NCBI RefSeq assembly: GCF_019492185.1
Contig: NZ_JAICCF010000003.1
Span: 1,178,001-1,242,000, forward strand
Origin: Chitinophaga rhizophila
GTDB taxonomy: Bacteria; Bacteroidota; Bacteroidia; Chitinophagales; Chitinophagaceae
Reading direction: 5' to 3'
DNA length: 64,000 nt
In this document: positions 15,327-23,869 of the stretch, piece after piece
How the letters are laid out: each line of letters begins with the position of its first letter
Position numbering within the stretch: position 1 is the first letter of the stretch
Notes under the pieces: model-generated
What the model was told of the DNA's origin: nothing
The model's input: the letters and a program-made list of their open reading frames with translations, nothing else
Databases searched by the model: none
Position numbers and translations under genes: made by a program

Positions 15327-18300
15327 ATGAAGCTGACAGTCTTCTTCTGTGTATTGTTTGCCTACTGCCTGCCGGCGATCGGGGCGAACGGGAGAGGAGG
15401 TCCTTACGCCGCACATTCCGTGCTTTCCAAAGGAAGCTGGTTTAAGCTCGCCGTTACCCGGGAAGGCATCTACAAAATAGATAAAGCCCTGCTGGCCGCA
15501 GCTGGTGTCAGCGGAGCGCCTGCCAACGTTAGACTCTACGGGGCCGGTGGCCGTATGCTGCCGGAAGCTAATGCAGCCAGCAGACATGATGATCTACCGG
15601 AGGTGGCCCTGATTGAAGAAGGCGACTACCTTTTGTTTTACGCTCCCGGGCCACATTCCTGGCAATATCAGGGTGGCAACTTTACACATACTGCAAATCT
15701 TTATGCCGATACGGCCTGGTATTTCCTGACCACTGATAATGGGACAGGTAAGCGGGCTATAACAGATCCGACTACGCCGGCAGCATCGCTGCTGGTGAAT
15801 AGTTTTGATTATCGTACTTTTTATGAGAATGATAGTCTCAATTTCCTGAATAGCGGGAAACAGTGGTGGGGTACAGTTTTTAACAGTGCCCGGCCCCAGC
15901 ATACTATTAATTTCACGTTGCCACTCCTACCTCAGTCAGTAAAAGTAGGTGTCAGGGTGGCGGCCAGGAGTAACGGTACCAGCCGGTTTTCGATCCAGGC
16001 AGGTTCCGGTATGATCGGCAGCATTGGGTTATCTCCTGTGAGTGGTAATATTTTTGAAGCATTTGCTGCTATAGGTGTCGGTTACTACAATACCGCGCCC
16101 TCAGGTACTACGCTTCCTGTAACCCTCACTTTTACCCCTGGTGGAGGAGGTGCGCAGGGATGGCTGGATTATCTGACGTTGCAGGCCCGTTGTCGGCTGC
16201 AACTGCCCTCGGGACAACCATTGTTCTTCCGGGATATGGCAACGGTATTGCCAGGACAAACGGCACAGTACCGGATAGAGAATGCCGACAGTCAGACGAC
16301 AATAATGGATATAACTGACCCTTTGCAGCCGGTGAAGGTACAAACGCGGCTTACAGGGAATACAGTAACCTTTTCGCGGGACTGTGGCACACTGCATGAG
16401 TATGCCGCTCTGAACGGTCAGGGGTATTTGCAACCGGTGCCCGCAGGGAAGGTCGCCAACCAGGACCTGCATGGTCTCAGTGGTGCAGATATGTTGATTG
16501 TTACAATACCGGGTTTGCAGTCAGCTGCTGATAAACTGGCTGCCTGGCATAGTATGCAGGACAAGCTGAATGTAAAGGTGGTCACAGTAAATGAAATCTA
16601 TAACGAATTTGGATCAGGCACCCCGGATCCGACGGCTATAAGAGATTTTGTGAAGATGTGTTATGACCGCGGAGGCCTGCAATACCTGTTGCTGTTCGGA
16701 GATGCCTCTTACGATTATAAAAACAGGATAGCCGGCAATACAAACCTGGTGCCCACATGGCAAAGCGCTATCTCAAATGATCCGGTAAACGCCTATCCTT
16801 CCGACGACTTTTTTGGTTTCCTGGATGATGCAGATGATATTAATGACAACAGCAGGATAAATCAGCTGGATATAGCTATAGGCAGATTGCCTGTGCAGAC
16901 GCTTTCACAGGCCGAGGCCGTGGTGAAGAAAATCATAGGTTACAATGTGCCTGCTAATTATGGTCGCTGGCAGCAGCATATTACAATTGTGGCAGATGAT
17001 GGCGATGACAACCTCCACCTGCAGGATGCGGAGCATATGAGCGAGATTGTGGGTGGGCAATGGCCTGCGGGAAATATTAAAAAGATATACCTGGATGCCT
17101 ATCCGAAAGTAGCTGATGCAGGAGGAAGTCGTTATCCGGCGGTAAATAAAGCTATTGCAGAAGATATTTTTGAAGGTACGTTAATATGGAATTATACCGG
17201 CCATGGTAGCTATTCCCGGCTGGCCGAAGAGGTCATTATGGAACAAAGTTCTTTGGCTACCTGGAAAAATACTGGTAAACTGCCGTTGTTTATCACTGCA
17301 ACTTGCGATTTTGCACCTTTTGATAACCCGGCTTACGTTTCTTTAGGAGAGCAGCTACTATTACAGGAACAAGGTGGAGGTATAGCACTGATGACTACTA
17401 CAAGAGCAGTTTTCTCGGCCTCCAACAAGGTAATGAATGCCAACTACCTGCAAAAGCTGCTAACCCCGGCTGCAGATGGACGGATGCCAACATTGGGTCA
17501 GGCTGCCATGCAGGCAAAAAACCTGACTTATGCCACGTATATTGACATTCCCAACAACCGTAAGTTCCAGTTACTGGGAGATCCGGCACTGACGTTGGCT
17601 TTCCCGCAGTATCATGTAGTAACTGATTCTATTAATGGCAAAGCAGCAGGAGACGTACCGGATACATTGAAAGCGATGGGCCGGTATACTGTTAAAGGCC
17701 ATCTGGAAGACGCGCAGGGTGTACGCCAGGACAATTACAAGGGAACGTTATATACAACAGTGTATGATAAACCCGCATTGCAGTATACAATGGGTAATGA
17801 TGCCGGTAGTACTAAAGCAGCTTATTACCAGCAGCAGCATATGTTGTATCGTGGCCAGCAGACCATTCAGGACGGACAGTTCACCTGTACGTTTGTAGTT
17901 CCTGCTGATATTGATTATCAGACGGGAGCAGGAGTACTCAGTTTCTATGCTGCGAATAGTATTATTGCCGCAGGAGGTGTATATTCAGGCGTGCAGATAG
18001 GAGGTACGGCAGATGATGTTGAACAAGATGCATCAGGGCCTGTTATACAAGCGTACCTGGACAATGAGTATTTCCGTAACGGTGGATTAACAGGAGAGAA
18101 CCCTGTGTTACTGTTACATCTGAAAGACGAACAGGGTATTAATACTTCCGGCTATGGCATTGGGCATGATCTTATTGCTACGCTGGATAATGATAAAGAG
18201 CAGTATTATATACTCAATAATTTCTTTGAAGCGGTGACTGATAGCTATCAGGAAGGTAAGGTGCGGTTTCCGTTGTATGCACTGGCAGAGGGTTCACATA

Positions 18301-18683
18301 CGATGACCATCAAAGCCTGGGATACGCATAACAACGCTGGTACAGCCACTTTGCAGTTCAGGGTAATTAAGTCATCCGGTATGACTATAGGAAAGGCAGG
18401 TTGCTTTCCGAATCCGTTTCATCACCAGACCCAGTTTACTTTTGAGCACAATCAACAGGATCAGGCGCTGGAGGTAATGGTGCAGATATATACGGTAACC
18501 GGCCAACAAATAAAAACTATACGTCATACAATAAATAGCGGTGGTAGCCGTTATGTAGGAGCACCTTGGGATGGAACCAACGATTCCGGCTCCCGTGTGC
18601 CGCCTGGAATGTATATATATAATATTTTGGTAACAGCGAATGGTAAAAAAACGATTTTAGGCGGGAAAGTCACTGTATTTTAA
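15327..18683 (+). CDS. porU: PorU, type IX secretion system sortase
   Basis: Starting at ATG 15327 gives 1118 residues with a signal peptide, MKLTVFFCVLFAYCLPAIGA. A gingipain-like (C25) peptidase domain occupies about 380-760, with catalytic His626 in NYTGHGSYS and Cys660 in FITATCDFAP, 34 residues apart as in C25 enzymes. The N-terminal region is beta-rich. The last 90 residues (NPFHHQTQFTFEH, PWDGTNDSGSRVPPGMYIYNI) resemble the Ig-like C-terminal signal of T9SS cargo. In Porphyromonas PorU cleaves that signal and attaches cargo to the cell surface. It lies directly upstream of porV, its membrane partner, and opposite gldJ. Confidence 0.92.
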   Translation: MKLTVFFCVLFAYCLPAIGANGRGGPYAAHSVLSKGSWFKLAVTREGIYKIDKALLAAAGVSGAPANVRLYGAGGRMLPEANAASRHDDLPEVALIEEGDYLLFYAPGPHSWQYQGGNFTHTANLYADTAWYFLTTDNGTGKRAITDPTTPAASLLVNSFDYRTFYENDSLNFLNSGKQWWGTVFNSARPQHTINFTLPLLPQSVKVGVRVAARSNGTSRFSIQAGSGMIGSIGLSPVSGNIFEAFAAIGVGYYNTAPSGTTLPVTLTFTPGGGGAQGWLDYLTLQARCRLQLPSGQPLFFRDMATVLPGQTAQYRIENADSQTTIMDITDPLQPVKVQTRLTGNTVTFSRDCGTLHEYAALNGQGYLQPVPAGKVANQDLHGLSGADMLIVTIPGLQSAADKLAAWHSMQDKLNVKVVTVNEIYNEFGSGTPDPTAIRDFVKMCYDRGGLQYLLLFGDASYDYKNRIAGNTNLVPTWQSAISNDPVNAYPSDDFFGFLDDADDINDNSRINQLDIAIGRLPVQTLSQAEAVVKKIIGYNVPANYGRWQQHITIVADDGDDNLHLQDAEHMSEIVGGQWPAGNIKKIYLDAYPKVADAGGSRYPAVNKAIAEDIFEGTLIWNYTGHGSYSRLAEEVIMEQSSLATWKNTGKLPLFITATCDFAPFDNPAYVSLGEQLLLQEQGGGIALMTTTRAVFSASNKVMNANYLQKLLTPAADGRMPTLGQAAMQAKNLTYATYIDIPNNRKFQLLGDPALTLAFPQYHVVTDSINGKAAGDVPDTLKAMGRYTVKGHLEDAQGVRQDNYKGTLYTTVYDKPALQYTMGNDAGSTKAAYYQQQHMLYRGQQTIQDGQFTCTFVVPADIDYQTGAGVLSFYAANSIIAAGGVYSGVQIGGTADDVEQDASGPVIQAYLDNEYFRNGGLTGENPVLLLHLKDEQGINTSGYGIGHDLIATLDNDKEQYYILNNFFEAVTDSYQEGKVRFPLYALAEGSHTMTIKAWDTHNNAGTATLQFRVIKSSGMTIGKAGCFPNPFHHQTQFTFEHNQQDQALEVMVQIYTVTGQQIKTIRHTINSGGSRYVGAPWDGTNDSGSRVPPGMYIYNILVTANGKKTILGGKVTVF

Positions 18684-18803
18684 CCTATGCATCAAATGCA
18701 AAAACTAAATTCGCACGTCCCTTACCAGGCCCCTGTTATTGAACATATTGATTTTCGAACTATTTTTACAACTCGTTCTAAACACTATTGCATGTATAAT
18801 TGC

Positions 18804-19970
18804 ATGATCAGAAAGGTAACTGTAAGCCTTATTTGTTGCATCCTATTTTCTCTGTCTGTCAGCGCCCAAATTGGTACTGGTCAACTCGATGGCAGGACCA
18901 ATACTATTAATACAGCTGTTCCTTTTCTGCGCATTTCTCCGGACGCAAGAGCCGGCGCCATGGGCGATGCTGGTGTTGCCACTTCACCGGATGCAAATTC
19001 CATCTTCTGGAATCTGTCGAAGGTATCGTTTGCTAAATCCCGTTCTAATATATCTGTTACCTATACCCCCTGGTTAAAAGAACTGGTAAACGACGTGTTC
19101 CTGGCTACGCTGGGAGGATACTATCAACTGGACGAGTTTCAGACAGTATCTGCGTCATTGCGTTATTTCTCTTTAGGTACTATCAACTTTACTGACATCA
19201 CAGGTATGCCTACGTATGACTATCGTCCGCGTGAGTTTGCGTTTGATGCAGGTTATTCCCGCAAATTATCTGACAATCTCTCCGTAGCACTTGCCGGACG
19301 TTATATCTACTCTAACCTGGCCAGCGGCGATATTAACGGCCGTGTGATCAAGCCGGGTACTGCCTTTGCTACAGACCTGTCATTGTTCTATACAAAAGAT
19401 TATGAGAAGTCAGACAACGCTGTCAATACCTGGAACGTGGGTCTGGCACTGACTAATATCGGTACTAAGATATCTTATACAGAATCTGCCACTAACAGAG
19501 ACTTCCTGCCAACTAACTTCGGATTGGGTACTGCTTATACTTTTGGCCTCGATGAGACCAATAAGCTGATGCTGACATTAGACCTGAATAAACTGATGGT
19601 GCCTACGCCTGACAGTCTTGGACTATACCGTCAAAAGTCTACCATATCAGGTATGTTCTCTTCCTTTGGTGATGCACCAGGTGGTTTCAGTGAGGAGTTA
19701 CAGGAGTTTACAGTATCTGCAGGCGGTGAATATGCATTCCGCGACCAGTTCTTTGTACGTGCCGGTTACTTCTACGAAAACAAGAACAAGGGTAACCGTA
19801 AGTATGTAACAGCCGGTCTGGGTGTGAAATATAATATGTTTGGTCTCAACTTCTCTTATCTCGTACCATCAGGTAATGGCATCCAGCGTAACCCGTTGTC
19901 AAATACACTTCGTTTCTCACTGGTGTTTGACCTGGATCATCAGAACGAGGATAACAGCAATACCTGGTAA
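18804..19970 (+). CDS. porV: PorV, type IX secretion outer-membrane protein
   Basis: The start is placed at ATG 18804, giving 388 residues with a signal peptide, MIRKVTVSLICCILFSLSVSAQ; ATG 18792 is an alternative, and earlier ATGs would add an uncharged 39-residue leader. FLRISPDARAGAMGDAGVATSPDANSIFWN at the N-terminus is the PorV/FadL-like hallmark, and repeated amphipathic strands (YYQLDEFQTVSASLRYF, GLGVKYNMFGLNFSYLV) fit a 14-stranded barrel. PorV shuttles cargo from the translocon to PorU. It follows porU by 120 bases, where a near-consensus box TATAATTG (18795-18802) could give extra transcription. Confidence 0.9.
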   Translation: MIRKVTVSLICCILFSLSVSAQIGTGQLDGRTNTINTAVPFLRISPDARAGAMGDAGVATSPDANSIFWNLSKVSFAKSRSNISVTYTPWLKELVNDVFLATLGGYYQLDEFQTVSASLRYFSLGTINFTDITGMPTYDYRPREFAFDAGYSRKLSDNLSVALAGRYIYSNLASGDINGRVIKPGTAFATDLSLFYTKDYEKSDNAVNTWNVGLALTNIGTKISYTESATNRDFLPTNFGLGTAYTFGLDETNKLMLTLDLNKLMVPTPDSLGLYRQKSTISGMFSSFGDAPGGFSEELQEFTVSAGGEYAFRDQFFVRAGYFYENKNKGNRKYVTAGLGVKYNMFGLNFSYLVPSGNGIQRNPLSNTLRFSLVFDLDHQNEDNSNTW

Positions 19971-20011
19971 TAGCTGTGCTCTAAATAGTTAATGTTTTTT
20001 AAAAATATAAG

Positions 20012-20040
20012 AATCCTCCGGAAATCGCCGGAGGATTTTT
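20012..20040 (+). terminator. Terminator after porV
   Basis: AATCCTCCGG (20012-20021) and CCGGAGGATT (20028-20037) form a perfect 10-bp stem with a 6-base loop, followed by TTTAATTT. Confidence 0.9.
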
Positions 20041-20097
20041 AATTTGCGGGTAATTTTAGCCTTTAAAGGCTTATATTTCAAAGTTTATACATCTGTC

Positions 20098-20580
20098 ATG
20101 ACTAAATTGCGTATCGGGCTTGGAGTAGATTTTCACCAGTTAACAGAAGGAAGGGATTTCTGGCTGGGTGGCGTTTTGGTACCGCACCATAAGGGTGCAT
20201 TAGGGCATAGCGACGCAGACGTGTTGTTACATGCTATCTGCGATGCGATGCTGGGAGCGGCCAGTCTGGGTGATATTGGGGTACACTTTCCGGATACGGA
20301 CAATACCTATAAAAACATTGACAGCAAGATATTGCTGAAACGTACATTGGAATTGATCAACCAGAAAGGCTATCAGGTCGTAAATATAGATAGTACCTTA
20401 TGCCTGCAGGCGCCTAAGATCAAGCCTTATGTAGTACAAATGCAGGAAACGATTGCCGGCATACTCAATATATCAACAGAAGAAGTGTCTATCAAGGCTA
20501 CAACTACTGAAAAGTTGGGCTTTGTGGGCCGTGAGGAAGGTGTGGTGGCTTATGCTACTGTATTATTGGAGAAAGCATAA
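20098..20580 (+). CDS. ispF: 2-C-methyl-D-erythritol 2,4-cyclodiphosphate synthase
   Basis: Starting at ATG 20098 gives 160 residues, the normal IspF length; the longer frame adds 18 non-conserved residues. MTKLRIGLGVDFHQL holds the metal ligands (Asp and His of the DxH motif), GALGHSDADVLLHAICDAMLGA holds the third ligand histidine, and HFPDTDNTYKNIDS, plus ATTTEKLGFVGREEGV near the C-terminus, complete the IspF signature. The enzyme forms the cyclodiphosphate intermediate of the non-mevalonate isoprenoid pathway in the cytosol as a trimer. It stands alone after a terminator and 67 bases before dut. Confidence 0.96.
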   Translation: MTKLRIGLGVDFHQLTEGRDFWLGGVLVPHHKGALGHSDADVLLHAICDAMLGAASLGDIGVHFPDTDNTYKNIDSKILLKRTLELINQKGYQVVNIDSTLCLQAPKIKPYVVQMQETIAGILNISTEEVSIKATTTEKLGFVGREEGVVAYATVLLEKA

Positions 20581-20634
20581 GAAATAGTAAATCAACTACT
20601 TGTCTATAGTCGGCTGACTATGGACTATTTAAAA

Positions 20635-20642
20635 TACCTTTG
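20635..20642 (+). promoter_or_regulatory. -7 box upstream of dut
   Basis: TACCTTTG is an exact TAnnTTTG match, 5 bases before the dut start codon at 20648. No good -33 TTG is seen at 17-23 bases. Confidence 0.5.
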
Positions 20643-20647
20643 CATTA

Positions 20648-21091
20648 ATGGCAGCTATTACAGTTAAAATCATCAATAAATCCGCCAATCCGCTGCCGGC
20701 CTATGCCACAGCAGAAGCGGCAGGTATGGACCTCCGGGCCAGCCTTGAGACAGCAATTACACTTCAACCGCTGGAAAGAATACTTATCCCTACCGGCCTG
20801 TTCATAGAACTGCCAACAGGATATGAAGCACAGCTCAGACCGCGTAGTGGTCTCGCTATAAAGCAGGGGCTTACACTGCTGAATACACCCGGCACAATTG
20901 ATGCAGACTACAGAGGGGAGATCAAAGTCATTATGATCAACCTGTCTAATGAGCCGCAGGCAATTGCACCCGGAGAGCGTATTGCTCAAATGGTCATTGC
21001 GCCCTTCGTTCAGGCACAGCTGGAAGCAGTAGAGTTGCTGACAGATACTGAACGTGGCGCCGGCGGTTTCGGCCACACCGGTAAATCTTAA
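20648..21091 (+). CDS. dut: Deoxyuridine 5'-triphosphate nucleotidohydrolase
   Basis: The 147-residue protein shows all five trimeric dUTPase motifs in order: AGMDLRA, RPRSGLA, GTIDADYRGEIKV (catalytic Asp), GERIAQMV and the C-terminal RGAGGFGHTGKS lid. It hydrolyses dUTP to dUMP and pyrophosphate, keeping uracil out of DNA. It is followed after 3 bases by the TPR lipoprotein gene and is probably the first gene of an operon through the EnvC-like gene. Confidence 0.97.
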   Translation: MAAITVKIINKSANPLPAYATAEAAGMDLRASLETAITLQPLERILIPTGLFIELPTGYEAQLRPRSGLAIKQGLTLLNTPGTIDADYRGEIKVIMINLSNEPQAIAPGERIAQMVIAPFVQAQLEAVELLTDTERGAGGFGHTGKS

Positions 21092-21094
21092 TAA

Positions 21095-22933
21095 ATGTTC
21101 AGAACCCACAATAACGATAAAACCTTGCCCGTAATTAATAGTCTGCCGGCTTTCAGCAGGCGCGTAAGCCGGTTGTCCTTGTTACTGGCAGGTTTTTGTT
21201 GTGTGTTGGGTATGGCCTGCCGCACAGGCAAGGCCGTCACTTCCCGTCAGCCTTCTTCCCGGAATACGCATGTAGTCAGGGATTCATCTCTGCTACAACA
21301 GCGGGCTGACAGCCTGTTCTTCTCTGCTCAGCGTTCCAAATTGCTGGGAGACTACCGTACCGCTATTACTCAATTCTCTGACTATCTGCGTCTTAAAAGG
21401 AATAATCCTACTGCTTACTACGAACTGGCTCGTCTTTTCATTGAGGTGCGCAATCCGCAGTATGCATTGGGCTTTGCCAGAAGAGCCGCAGCTATGGATA
21501 CTACCAATAAGTGGTTTCAGATTACATTAGCAGATGCTTTTGGTGTCAATGCCCAGTTTGACAGTGCAGCAGCAGTATATAGCCACCTTTCAGCAAGATA
21601 TCCTGCCAGCGAAGAGTATCTCTATAACAAAGGGATGTTCCTGGCAAAAGCAGATAAGCCTGACGAAGCGCTTGTGGTATTTGATACGCTTGAGTCAAGA
21701 GCCGGGCTGGTTGAAGAGCTGGCGTTTCAGAAGCAGCGGTTATACCTGAAATTGAACAGGGTAGAAGATGCCGCAGCAGAAGTGCAGAAGCTGATCAATC
21801 AGAATCCCGAGGATGTAAGGTATTACCTGATCTTGGGAGATATCTACAATTCAAATGACCGTATGGAAGAAGCTACCGCGATATATAATGAGGTGCTGGA
21901 ACGTGACTCTGTCAATCCACGTGCACTTATTGCATTATCCGGTTACGCCAAGAAGGAAGGCCGGTATGATGCATACTGGAACTACCTGATCCGCGCTTTT
22001 TCCAATCCGGATTACAATATAGACGAGAAAGTGGCGTATGTATACCCTTACCTTCAAATGCAGAAGCTGGATACCAGCAAGCTGATGGAAGGGTTACAAC
22101 TTGCACGCCTGGTGATAGAGGCACATCCCGAAGAGGCAAAGGCTTATGCGCTGCAAGCGGATATGTACTCGCAGGCGGGTATGCTCGATAGTGCCTTGAT
22201 GGATTATAATAAGGCAGTGACGCTGGATTCTACACGTTTCACCGTTTGGTACCAGCTAATGTGGATCTACTCTAAAAAAGAAGAGCCTGATAACCTGTTG
22301 AAAGTGAGTGAAGTGGTAGCTGAACGCTTTCCAAAGGAATTTATGGGCCATTATTTCAGAGGGGTGGCCAACTTTTTGCTACAGAATTATCCCGCATCCA
22401 TAGAGGCTTTGAATATAGCAGTGCAGACCGGCAGTAATAATGACAAAAACACGCGAGCAGATGTGTTTTCATTGTTAGGAGACGCTTATCATGCTACTGG
22501 TCAGCATCTGATGTCTGACAGCAGTTATGACAGGGCGCTGGCCCTGAAGCCCAATGACGCAATGGTACTCAATAACTTCAGTTATTATCTTTCTCTTCGG
22601 GGAGAGCAGCTGAGCAAGGCGGAGAGTATGTCCAAGCGTTCATTGGAACTGGAGCCTGAGAGTACCAACTTTATGGATACATACGCCTGGATATTGTTCC
22701 GGATGGCCCGATATGAACAGGCCAGGGAGTGGATGGAAAAGGCGATGCAGTATGAGGAAGCACGTGAGAATCCTAATATGCTTGAGCATTACGGTGATAT
22801 CCTGTTTAACCTCCATCAGGTGGACAAGGCCCTGGAGTATTGGCAGCTGGCCAAACAAAAGGGAGCCAATTCGGTTGCGTTAGCCCGTAAAATTGCAGAA
22901 AAACGGTATATACTTGCAACCGAAAGAGAATAG
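21095..22933 (+). CDS. TPR-repeat lipoprotein
   Basis: This 612-residue protein has an N-terminal hydrophobic segment (SLLLAGFCCVLG) and a lipobox-like GMAC with Cys42. The rest is tandem tetratricopeptide repeats, for example DYRTAITQFSDYLRLKRNNPTAYYELARLF, and near the C-terminus NDAMVLNNFSYYLSLRG and PNMLEHYGDILFNLHQVDKALEYWQLA. TPR arrays mediate protein-protein contacts, so this is a periplasm-facing scaffold. The strange long N-region before the signal core has no better in-frame ATG. It lies between dut and a DUF4292 lipoprotein gene; the partner is unknown. Confidence 0.82.
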   Translation: MFRTHNNDKTLPVINSLPAFSRRVSRLSLLLAGFCCVLGMACRTGKAVTSRQPSSRNTHVVRDSSLLQQRADSLFFSAQRSKLLGDYRTAITQFSDYLRLKRNNPTAYYELARLFIEVRNPQYALGFARRAAAMDTTNKWFQITLADAFGVNAQFDSAAAVYSHLSARYPASEEYLYNKGMFLAKADKPDEALVVFDTLESRAGLVEELAFQKQRLYLKLNRVEDAAAEVQKLINQNPEDVRYYLILGDIYNSNDRMEEATAIYNEVLERDSVNPRALIALSGYAKKEGRYDAYWNYLIRAFSNPDYNIDEKVAYVYPYLQMQKLDTSKLMEGLQLARLVIEAHPEEAKAYALQADMYSQAGMLDSALMDYNKAVTLDSTRFTVWYQLMWIYSKKEEPDNLLKVSEVVAERFPKEFMGHYFRGVANFLLQNYPASIEALNIAVQTGSNNDKNTRADVFSLLGDAYHATGQHLMSDSSYDRALALKPNDAMVLNNFSYYLSLRGEQLSKAESMSKRSLELEPESTNFMDTYAWILFRMARYEQAREWMEKAMQYEEARENPNMLEHYGDILFNLHQVDKALEYWQLAKQKGANSVALARKIAEKRYILATERE

Positions 22934-22975
22934 CGAACTTTCCCGTGAACAGGGGAATGTATTGAATTAAAGATC

Positions 22976-23806
22976 ATGATGAAGCAAACATTAGCACTGA
23001 TAGTATCAGGTATTATTAGCACGGGACTCTTTTCATGCAGGCATAGCCGTCAGATAGCAAGGACCTCTTTTCCCGTTGCGGATACCAGCCATCAGGCAAA
23101 TACGGCAGATAGTGCATCTATAGCAGCTGCCAATACTTTCAACACAGAAATGCTCGCAAAACTGCGCAGTAACTATATCAGTTTTAATACTTTTTCCGCC
23201 AAGCTAAAGGTTGACTTCGAGACAGAGGCTAAACAGATGTCGGGCATCAGTGTTAACCTGCGCATGCAGAAGGATAGTATTATATGGATCTCGGCATCTG
23301 CACCGATTATAGGGGAAGTAGCAAGAGCAGTTATTACACCAGACAGTCTGAAAGCAATAGATAAGTTTCATAAAATTGCCTATCTGCGTGGTATGAAGGA
23401 TGCAAAGGATATCCTGCATATTCCCTTTGATTTCAGAACACTGCAGGACCTGATCATTGGCAATCCAGTTTATCTTACGGACTCCGTATACCAGGTAGTA
23501 AAGACGCCGGCAGTTGTGTCTTTCGCTTGTGATAGCACAGTATTCACCAGTCTGTTTAATGTGTTGGCTGACGACTATATATTGCAACAGAGCAAGGTTA
23601 TAGATAAAGACAGTACACGTAACCGTTCAGTAGAACTGACATACGGCGAATATAAATCAATGGATAAAGGTAAATTTGCCACCCGCCGGCAGGTCTATGT
23701 TGAAGACAAGAAATATACTAAGATCAACATGGAATTTAACAAAATAGATTTCGACCAGCCGATAAGCCTTCCATTCAGTATTCCCTCTAGTTATTCAAGG
23801 GAATAG
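22976..23806 (+). CDS. DUF4292 family lipoprotein
   Basis: The 276-residue protein begins MMKQTLALIVSGIISTGLFSC with lipobox LFSC (Cys21); the second ATG at 22979 is equally possible. It matches the DUF4292 pattern: NTFSAKLKVDFETEAKQMSGISVNLRMQKDSIIWISASAPIIGEVARAVITPDSLKAIDK. The alternating hydrophobic strands suggest a LolA-like half-barrel, so lipid or lipoprotein binding in the periplasm is plausible. It follows the TPR lipoprotein by 42 bases and precedes the EnvC-like gene, so all three may act at the envelope. Function in this family is undetermined. Confidence 0.85.
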   Translation: MMKQTLALIVSGIISTGLFSCRHSRQIARTSFPVADTSHQANTADSASIAAANTFNTEMLAKLRSNYISFNTFSAKLKVDFETEAKQMSGISVNLRMQKDSIIWISASAPIIGEVARAVITPDSLKAIDKFHKIAYLRGMKDAKDILHIPFDFRTLQDLIIGNPVYLTDSVYQVVKTPAVVSFACDSTVFTSLFNVLADDYILQQSKVIDKDSTRNRSVELTYGEYKSMDKGKFATRRQVYVEDKKYTKINMEFNKIDFDQPISLPFSIPSSYSRE

Positions 23807-23869
23807 GAATAGATTGTAATGCACCCGAAATTTGTAAATTGCTATTTTGCAGCTATCTTTAAAACCATC

